Assembly (NCBI GenBank): GCA_000696115.1
Contig: JJOH01000019.1
Coordinates: forward strand, 747,739-811,738
Direction: 5' to 3'
Origin: Streptomyces olindensis
GTDB lineage: Bacteria; Actinomycetota; Actinomycetes; Streptomycetales; Streptomycetaceae
DNA: 64,000 nucleotides
Part shown: one piece after another, positions 1-9,500 of the stretch
Position numbering within the stretch: the first letter of the stretch is position 1
Layout: each line of letters opens with the position of its first letter
The notes under the pieces: generated by a model
The model's input: only the letters and a program-made list of their open reading frames with translations
What the model was told of the DNA's origin: nothing
Databases searched by the model: none
Program-made: the position numbers and the translations under genes

Positions 1-3000
1 CCAGCCGGTGGTGTCCGCTGGGGTGGCGGGCAGGGGCTGCGGTGTCCAGCGCAGGGTGTAGAGGTGGTCGGTGGTGGTCGGTGTGTCGGTCGTGGTGAGG
101 GTGCGCAGGGTCAGCTCGCCGATCTCGGCGACCAGACCGCCCTGACCGTCGTAGAGGGTGAGGGCGACCGTGCTCTCGTCCAGCTCACGTACGACCGTGC
201 GCAGTCGGGTGGCTCCCGTGGCGTGCAGGGTCACGTCGGCCCACGCGAACGGTACCCGCACGTCCGTGGCCTCGCCGTCGACGAGGAGGGCGTGCAGGGC
301 TGCGTCGAGCAGGGCGGGGTGGAGACCGAAGGCGTCGGAACCGCTGTAGCTGCCGGTGTTTTCGTCGGGCAGGGTGACCTCCGCGTAGCGGACGTCACCG
401 GCACGCCACAGCCCGGTCAGGCCTTGGAAGCCCGGCCCGTACGCGTATCCGCGCCCGGCCAGCTCGTCGTAGGCGTCCGTAAGGTCGACGGGGATCGCGC
501 CAGGGGGCGGCCATGCTCCCTGCCACCCTTCGCCGGACGTGTCCCCCTGCGGCGCGAGCCGGCCTGTGGCGTGGCGGGTGTAGGGGCGTGCCGGGTCGTC
601 GTCGGGGCGGGCGTAGATCTCGACGGCTCGCCGGCCGTTCTCGTCCTCGTCGAACGGCTCGACGGTGAGTTGGAGTTGCAGGCCACTGGCGACCGGGAGT
701 TCCAGGGGCGCTTCGAGGGTGAACTCCTCCAGCACCGGACAGCCCGTCTCCTCACCCGCCCGCAACGCCATCTCCACCAGCGCCGCCCCCGGGACCAACA
801 CCCGGCCCCGAATCTCATGCCCAGCCAGCCAACCATGGGAGCTGCGCGAGACACGGCCCGTGATCACCGTCGTGTCCGTACCGGCGACCGTCACCGCCGC
901 ACCCAGCAGACCATGACCGAAACCACCCAGACCCAGCCCCTCCGGATCACCACCCCCGGAAGACGACTGAAGCCAGTAACGCCGATGCTGGAAGGCATAC
1001 GTCGGCAACACCACCCGACGCCCACCAACACCCGCGAACACCTGCCGCCACTCCACCCCCACCCCCGCGGCGAACGCAGTCCCCACACCCGCCAACAACG
1101 CCTCCGCCGGCGCCTGCGGCCCCCGCGACAACACCGACCACGTCACCGGCTCATCCGGCAGACACTCCTGCCCCATCACCGACAACACCGCGGACGGACC
1201 CACCTCCATGAACACCGACACACCCACCGAACGAGCCGCCCGCACCCCCTCGGCGAAACGAACCGGCTCCCGCACATGCCGCACCCAGTACCCCGGGTCA
1301 CACACCGTCCCCGCCTCCACCACCCCACCCGTCACATTCGACACCAACGGGATCGCCGGAGCGTTGTACGTCAACTGCCGCGTCACCTCACGGAAGTCCT
1401 CCAGCATCGGTTCCATCAGCGGGGAGTGGAACGCGTGCGACACCGTCAGACGCCGTGCCTGCCCCCCGGCCGCCTCCCACCGCGCCACCAACTCATCCAC
1501 CTGCCGACCCGCACCGGAGATCACCACCGAACGCGGACCATTGACCGCAGCCACCGCCACCTGCGGCACCCCCGCCAGCAACGCCTCCACCTCGCCGACA
1601 CCACCCCGAAGCGACACCATCGCCCCACCCGCCGGCAACGCCTGCATCAACCTGCCCCGCGCCGCCACCAGACGACACGCATCCTCCAGCGACCACACCC
1701 CCGCGCAATACGCCGCCGCCACCTCACCCACCGAATGCCCCACCAACACACCCGGCCGCACCCCCCACGCCCACAGCAGCCGAAACACCGCCACCTCGAA
1801 CGCGAACAACCCCGCCTGCGCGAACTCCGTCTGATGCACCAACTCGTCACTACCGGCCAGCACTTCACCCAGCGGACGGCTCAACAGACCGTCGAAACCC
1901 GCACACACCTCCTCGAACGCCTCCCGGAACACCCCGAACCCCGACAACCCCGAACCCATCCCCGGCCACTGCGCACCCTGACCGGTGAACAACAACCCCA
2001 CACCGGCCGAGGAGATCGCCGGCGTGACAGTGGCCTCGGCCATGTCTGCCAGGCTCCGCGACAGTTCTTCGACATCCGAGCCGACGACGACGGCCCGGTA
2101 GTCCCCCACCGCCCGCGACAACAGCGACACACCCACATCCAGCGCATCCACACCCAGCGCATCCGCACCCAGCGCATCCGCACCCACGGCGAACTCCCGC
2201 AACCGCGCCGCCTGCGCCCGCAACCCCTCCGCACTGCGCGCCGACACCACCCACGGCACCGCCGGCAACGCATCCGCCACCACCACAGGCGGCTCCGCCG
2301 ACTCCGGCGCCGCCTCCAAGATCACATGCGCGTTCGTCCCACTGATACCGAACGACGACACCGCCGCCCGACGCACCTCACCCGTCTCCGGCCACGGCTG
2401 GGGCTCCGTCAGCAGTGCGACATGTCCGGAGTCCCAGTCGACATGCGTCGAGGGCCGGTCGACGTGCAGGGTCGGCGGCAGTTCGCCGTGCCGCATCGCC
2501 TCGATCATCTTGATCACACCGGCGACACCGGCCGCGGCCTGGGTATGACCCAGGTTGGACTTCACCGATCCCAGCCACAACGGCCGCTCCGGCGTGTGCT
2601 CACGGCCGTACGTCGCGAGGAGGGCGTCGACCTCGATCGGGTCGCCGAGTTTCGTTCCGGTCCCGTGTCCCTCGACGACGTCCACCTGGCCGGCCTCCAA
2701 CCGCGCGTTGGCCAGGGCCTGGCGGATGACGCGTTGCTGGGAGGGGCCGTTGGGGGCGGTCAGGCCGTTGGAGGCGCCGTCCTGGTTGACCGCCGAACCG
2801 CGCAGCACCGCCAGTACCTCATGACCGTTGCGCCGCGCCTCGGACAGCCGCTCCAACAGCACCAGACCGACACCCTCGCTCCAGCCCGTGCCGTCCGCCG
2901 CCTCCGCGAACGCCTTGCACCTCCCGTCCGGCGACAACCCCCGCTGCCGCGAGAACTCGACGAAGGTGTTGGGCGTGGCCATCACGGTGACACCGCCTAC

Positions 3001-3596
3001 GAGGGCCCGGTCGCACTCGCCGTCGCGCATCGCCTGGGCGGCGAGGTGCAGGGCGACCAGGGAGGAGGAGCACGCCGTGTCGACCGTCACCGCCGGGCCT
3101 TCCAGCCCGTAGGCGTACGCCACCCGTCCCGAGAGCACACTCGACAGGTTGCCGGTGAGTGCGTAGCCCTCGATCTCCTGGTGCTCGGTCGACATGCGGG
3201 GGGCGTAGTCGTGGTACATCACGCCGATGTAGACGCCGGTGCGGGAACCGCGCAGGGCGTCCGGATCGACACCCGCCCGCTCCAGTACCTCCCACGACAC
3301 CTCCAGCACCAACCGCTGCTGCGGATCCATCGCCAACGCCTCACGCGGCGAAATACCGAAGAACTCCGCATCGAAATCACCCGCATCATGCAGAAAACCG
3401 CCATGACGCGTATACGACTTCCCCGACCGCCCCGGATCCCCGTCGAACAGATCCGCATCCCAACCACGATCCCCCGGGAACTCCGAAATACCCTCCCCAC
3501 CCGACCGCACCAGATCCCACAAACCCTCCGGAGAAGCCACACCCCCCGGATAACGGCACGCCATCCCCACCACCACGACCGGATCATCCACGTCGG
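1..3596 (-). repeat. Module-scale duplication, copy 2 (copy 1 at 5338-8918)
   Basis: The DNA of partial module 2 matches module 1 at an offset of 5337 bases (AT/DH side) or 5322 bases (KS side); the 15-base step is one extra copy of a GADAL-encoding unit. Long stretches, such as 768-1340 against 6105-6677, are almost identical. Short divergent islands interrupt them, for example 1359-1405 and about 2005-2090. This mosaic suggests recent duplication with gene conversion. Confidence 0.85.
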
Positions 3597-6500
3597 CGGT
3601 CGAGGGCGAGGCGGAACGAGTCACGGGGGCGGGGGCGGAAGCGGCGGCTCCGAGGAGTTCGTCACGCAGGTGTCGGGCCAGAGCGGCCGGGGTCGGGTGG
3701 TTGAAGACGACCGTGGGAGCGAGCCGGGTGCCGGCTGCCGCGTTGACCCGATTGCGCAGCTCCACGGCGGTCAGCGAGTCGAAGCCGAGTGCCTTGAAGT
3801 CCTGGTCGGGGTCGATCGCTCCGGCGCTGTCGTGGCCGAGCACCCGTGCTGCCTCGGCACGCACGAGTCCGAGCAGTTCGGCATGGAGCGCCGGTTCGTC
3901 GACTCCGGCCGGCCCTGCGGTCAGGGCGGTGATGCCGGGCGTAGCGGCGGAGGCCGCCGCCCTGCGCACGGGGCGTGTGACGAAGTCCCGGAGGAGGAAG
4001 GGGACGTCGTCGTTTCCGGCGTGGGCGCGCAGTGCCTGCAGATCGAGGCGTACGGGGACGATGTTCGGGATGCCGGTGCGCAGGGCCGCGTCGAGTGAGG
4101 CGAGTCCGAGTGCGGGGGTCAGCGGGGCGATGCCGGCGCGGGCCCAGCGGGCCAGGTCGGCGTCGCCGAGCGCGGCACCCATGCCCCCGGGGCCGCCGGG
4201 CTCGCCGGTGTCGTCGGTCTGGCCGGTGTCGCCGGTCTTGCCGGTGTCCGCCCAGAGTCCCCAGGCGAGGGCCTGGCCCGGCAGTCCTAGGGCGCGGCGG
4301 TGTGCGGCCAGGGCGTCCAGCCAGGCGTTGGCCGCCGCGTAGTTGCCTTGACCCGGTGTGCCCAGCAGACCGGCCACCGAGGAGAAGAGCACGAACGCGT
4401 CGAGGTCGAGGTCGCGCGTCAGCTCGTCGAGGTGTGCCGCGGCGTCCACCTTGGGTGCGAGGACGGCGTCGACCGCTTCTGGTGTGAGGGAGGTGATCGT
4501 CGCGTCGGCGAGGACCCCCGCGGCGTGTACGACAGCGGTCAACGGCCGGTCCTCGGGCACGGCCGCGAGTACCTCGGCGAGGGCCTCCCGGTCGCTGACA
4601 TCACACCGGGCGAAGGTCACCTCGGCACCCAACTGCCGCAGTGTGCTGCGCAGTTCTCCCGCTCCTGGGGTATCACCGCCGCGCCGACCGGTCAGCAGCA
4701 GGTGCCGCACGCCGTGTGTCGCCACCAGGTGGCGTGCGACGAGGCTTCCCAGGGCACCCGCCCCGCCGGTGATCAGCACCGTCCCGTCCTGACGCCAGGT
4801 CCCCGGTGTCCCGGGTTCCTCCCCCGGGAGGTGGAGGCGGGTGAGGTGGGGGGTGTGGAGGGTGCCGTGGCGCAGGGCCAGTTGTGGGGCTGTGGCGGTG
4901 AGGGCTTGGGGCAGGTGGGTGGGATGGTCGTCGGTGTCGAGGAGGCGGATGCGGTCGGGGTTCTCGGTCTGGGCGGTGCGGGCCAGGCCCCACAGGGCGG
5001 CGTGGGCCGGGTCGACGGGGTCACCTGGGTCCAGGGCGTGGGCGTGGCGGGTGAGGATGACCAACGGGGTGCCGGTCAGGCGGGGTTCGCTCAGGTACTG
5101 CTGGAGCAGGGCGAGCAGGGCGAGCACCGCCTCGCGGACCGCGATGCCGGAGGGTGGGGCGTAGATGACCGTCCGCGGGTGGTGGTCGTGGTCGGTGAGG
5201 AGGGCGGTCGGGTCCGGGTGGGGGCGGGTGCCGGTGAGGAGGGCGGTCGGGTCCGGGTGGGGGCGGGTGCCGGTGAGGAGGGTGGTCGGGCCCGGGTGGG
5301 GGGTGTCGGTGGGGGGTGCCGGGGTGGTGAGGGTTGCCCAGCCGGTGGTGTTCGCCGGGGTGGCGGGCAGGGGCTGCGGTGTCCAGCGCAGGGTGTAGAG
5401 GTGGTCGGTGGTGGTCGGTGTGTCGGTCGTGGTGAGGGTGCGCAGGGTCAGCTCGCCGATCTCGGCGACCAGACCGCCCTGACCGTCGTAGAGGGTGATC
5501 TCCACGGTGGCCGGGCCGGTCGGGACCGCCTTGACCCGCAGGTGTGTGGCGCCGGTGGCGTGCAGGGAGACACACGCCCAGGTGAAGGGCACCCGGAGGT
5601 CGGTGTCCTCGTTGTCGACGAGGAGGGTGTGCAGGGCTGCGTCGAGCAGGGCGGGGTGCAGGCCGAAGGCGTCGGAACCGCTGTGGCTGCCGGTGTTTTC
5701 GTCGGGCAGGGTGACCTCCGCGTAGCGGACGTCACCGGCACGCCACAGCCCGGTCAGGCCTTGGAAGCCCGGGCCGTACGCGTATCCGCGCCCGGCCAAC
5801 TCGTCGTAGGCGTCCGTCAGGTCGACCGGTGTGGCCTCGGGAGGCGGCCATGCCCCGAGCCAGTCCTCGGCCACCCCGCCACGCTGAGGAGCGAGCCGTC
5901 CCGTGGCACAACGGGAGTACGGACGGGTGGGATCGTCGCCGGGACGGGCGTGGACGGCAATCGTGCGCCGACCGGTTCCGTCGCCTTCGAGCGGCTCGAC
6001 GGTGAGTTGGAGTTGCAGACCACTGGCGACCGGCAGTTCCAGGGGCGCTTCGAGGGTGAACTCCTCCAGCACCGGACAGCCCGTCTCCTCACCCGCCCGC
6101 AACGCCATCTCCACCAGCGCCGCCCCCGGGACCAGCACCCGGCCCCGAATCTCATGCCCAGCCAGCCAACCATGGGAGCTGCGCGAGACACGGCCCGTGA
6201 TCACCGTCGTGTCCGTACCGGCAACCGTCACCGCCGCACCCAGCAGACCATGACCGAAACCACCCAGACCCAGCCCCTCCGGATCACCACCCCCGGAAGA
6301 CGACTGAAGCCAGTAACGCCGATGCTGGAAGGCATACGTCGGCAACACCACCCGACGCCCACCAACACCCGCGAACACCTGCCGCCACTCCACCCCCACC
6401 CCCGCGGCGAACGCAGCCCCCACACCCGCCAACAACGCCTCCGCCGGCGCCTGCGGCCCCCGCGACAACACCGACCACGTCACCGGCTCATCCGGCAGAC

Positions 6501-9500
6501 ACTCCTGCCCCATCACCGACAACACCGCGGACGGACCCACCTCCATGAACACCGACACACCCACCGAACGAGCCGCCCGCACCCCCTCGGCGAAACGAAC
6601 CGGCTCCCGCACATGCCGCACCCAGTACCCCGGGTCACACACCGTCCCCGCCTCCACCACCTCACCCGTCACGTTCGACACCAACGGGATCCGCGGCGGC
6701 TGGTAGTCCAACTCCCTTGTGACACGGGAGAACTCTTCCAGCATCGGTTCCATCAGCGGGGAGTGGAACGCGTGCGACACCGTCAGACGCCGTGCCTGCC
6801 CCCCGGCCGCCTCCCACCGCGCCACCAACTCATCCACCTGCCGACCCGCACCGGAGATCACCACCGAACGCGGACCATTGACCGCAGCCACCGCCACCTG
6901 CGGCACCCCCGCCAGCAACGCCTCCACCTCGCCGACACCACCCCGAAGCGACACCATCGCCCCACCCGCCGGCAACGCCTGCATCAACCTGCCCCGCGCC
7001 GCCACCAGACGACACGCATCCTCCAGCGACCACACCCCCGCGCAATACGCCGCCGCCACCTCACCCACCGAATGCCCCACCAACACACCCGGCCGCACCC
7101 CCCACGCCCACAGCAGCCGGAACACCGCCACCTCGAACGCGAACAACCCCGCCTGCGCGAACTCCGTCTGATGCACCAACTCGTCATCAGCACAAAGGAC
7201 TTCACCGAGCGGACGGCTCAACAGACCATCGAAGCCCGCACACACCTCCTCGAACGCCTCCCGGAACACCCCGAACCCCGACAACCCCGAACCCATCCCC
7301 GGCCACTGCGCACCCTGACCGGTGAACAACAACCCCACACCACCGCCGGAAGCCGCGGGAAGCACGGGAGTGTCGGCGACCCGCGCCAAGCCTTCCGTCA
7401 AGGCGGCCAGGTCCGAGCCGACGACCACGGCCCGGTAGTCCCCCACCGCCCGCGACAACAGCGACACACCCACATCCAGCGCATCCACACCCAGCGCATC
7501 CGCACCCACGGCGAACTCCCGCAACCGCGCCGCCTGCGCCCGCAACCCCTCCGCACTGCGCGCCGACACCACCCACGGCACCGCCGGCAACGCATCCGCC
7601 ACCACCACAGGCGGCTCCGCCGACTCCGGCGCCGCCTCCAAGATCACATGCGCGTTCGTCCCACTGATACCGAACGACGACACCGCCGCCCGACGCACCT
7701 CACCCGTCTCCGGCCACGGCTGGGGCTCCGTCAGCAGCGACACCGCGCCCGTGCTCCAGTCCACATGACTGGTGGGCCGGTCGACATGCAAGGTCGGCGG
7801 CAGTTCGCCGTGCCGCATCGCCTCGATCATCTTGATCACACCGGCGACACCGGCCGCGGCCTGAGTGTGACCCAGGTTGGACTTCACCGACCCCAGCCAC
7901 AACGGCCGCTCCGGCGTGTGCTCACGGCCGTACGTCGCCAGCAGGGCCTGTGCCTCGATCGGGTCGCCCAGGGTCGTGCCCGTGCCGTGGGCCTCGACGA
8001 CGTCCACCTGCCCCGCGCCCAGCCCGGCGTTGGCCAGGGCCTGGCGGATGACGCGTTGCTGGGAGGGGCCGTTGGGGGCGGTCAGGCCGTTGGAGGCCCC
8101 GTCCTGGTTGACCGCCGAACCGCGCAGCACCGCCAGTACCTCATGACCGTTGCGCCGCGCCTCGGACAGCCGCTCCAACAGCACCAGACCGACACCCTCG
8201 CTCCAGCCCGTGCCGTCCGCCGCCTCCGCGAACGCCTTGCACCTCCCGTCCGGCGACAACCCCCGCTGCCGCGAGAACTCGACGAACATGCCGGGGGAAC
8301 CCATGACGGTGACGCCCCCGGCGACGGCGAGGGTGCAGTCGCCGTTGCGCAGGGCCTGGGCGGCGAGGTGCAGGGCGACCAGGGAGGAAGAGCACGCCGT
8401 GTCGACCGTCACCGCCGGGCCCTCCAGCCCGAACGCGTAGGCCACGCGCCCGGACAGCACGCTCACGGTGCTGCCGGTGAGCAGGTGCCCGCCGTGGCCG
8501 TCGTGGCCGTCCGCGAGTCGTGGGCCGTACTCGTGGGTGGTCGCGCCGATGTAGACGCCGGTGCGGGAACCGCGCAGGGCGTCCGGATCGACACCCGCCC
8601 GCTCCAGCACCTCCCACGACACCTCCAGCACCAACCGCTGCTGCGGATCCATCGCCAACGCCTCACGCGGCGAAATACCGAAGAACTCCGCATCGAAATC
8701 ACCCGCATCATGCAGAAAACCGCCATGACGCGTATACGACTTCCCCGACCGCCCCGGATCCCCGTCGAACAGATCCGCATCCCAACCACGATCCCCCGGG
8801 AACTCCGAAACACCCTCCCCACCCGACCGCACCAACTCCCACAAACCCTCCGGAGAAGCCACACCCCCCGGATAACGGCACGCCATCCCCACCACCACGA
8901 CCGGATCATCCACGTCGGGGGCGGGAGCGGTGGTCGCGGTGGGGTCTTCGGCTCCCGAGAAGGAGGCGCGAAGGTGTGCGGCGAGGCGTTCGGGGGTGGG
9001 GTGGTCGAAGAGGAGGGAGCTGGGCAGGTCGAGTCCGGTGGCGTCGGCCAGGCGGTCCCTGAGGGTGACGGCGGAGATCGAGTCGAAGCCCAGGTCGCGG
9101 AAGGCCCGGCGGGTCTCCAGGGCCGACGGGTCGGTGTAGCCGAGGACGTCGGCGGCCTCCGCCGTGACGAGGGCGAGGGCGTCGGCCGGGCCGAGGTGCG
9201 CACCGGACGTGACCAGGGCCGAAGACGCGGCGGATCCGGGGAGGGCCGAGGACGCGGCGGATGCGGGGAGGGCCGGGGATACGGCTGATTCGGAGAGGGC
9301 CGAGGGCGTCGGCGCCGGGCCGGGGTGGGCCGGTGCCTGGGCCGGTCCCTCCAGCCAGTGGCGTTCGCGCTGGAAGGCGTAGGTGGGGAGGTCGACGTGG
9401 TGGGTGCCGGTGCCGTGGAAGACGGCCGGCCAGTCCACGGGGACGCCGTGCAGATGGGCGCGGGTCACCGCCGTGAGGACCTCGCGGGCCTCGGGGGTGG

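Noticed and set aside
5195..5299. CRISPR-like array
   Set aside because: Units are contiguous with no spacers and lie in frame within the PKS linker.
64..9288. Very long plus-strand open frames (64-4098 and 4300-9288) across the left PKS
   Set aside because: They are antisense shadows: the minus strand in the same place gives an uninterrupted PKS with all catalytic motifs, while these frames are Arg/His/Pro-rich nonsense with no domain.
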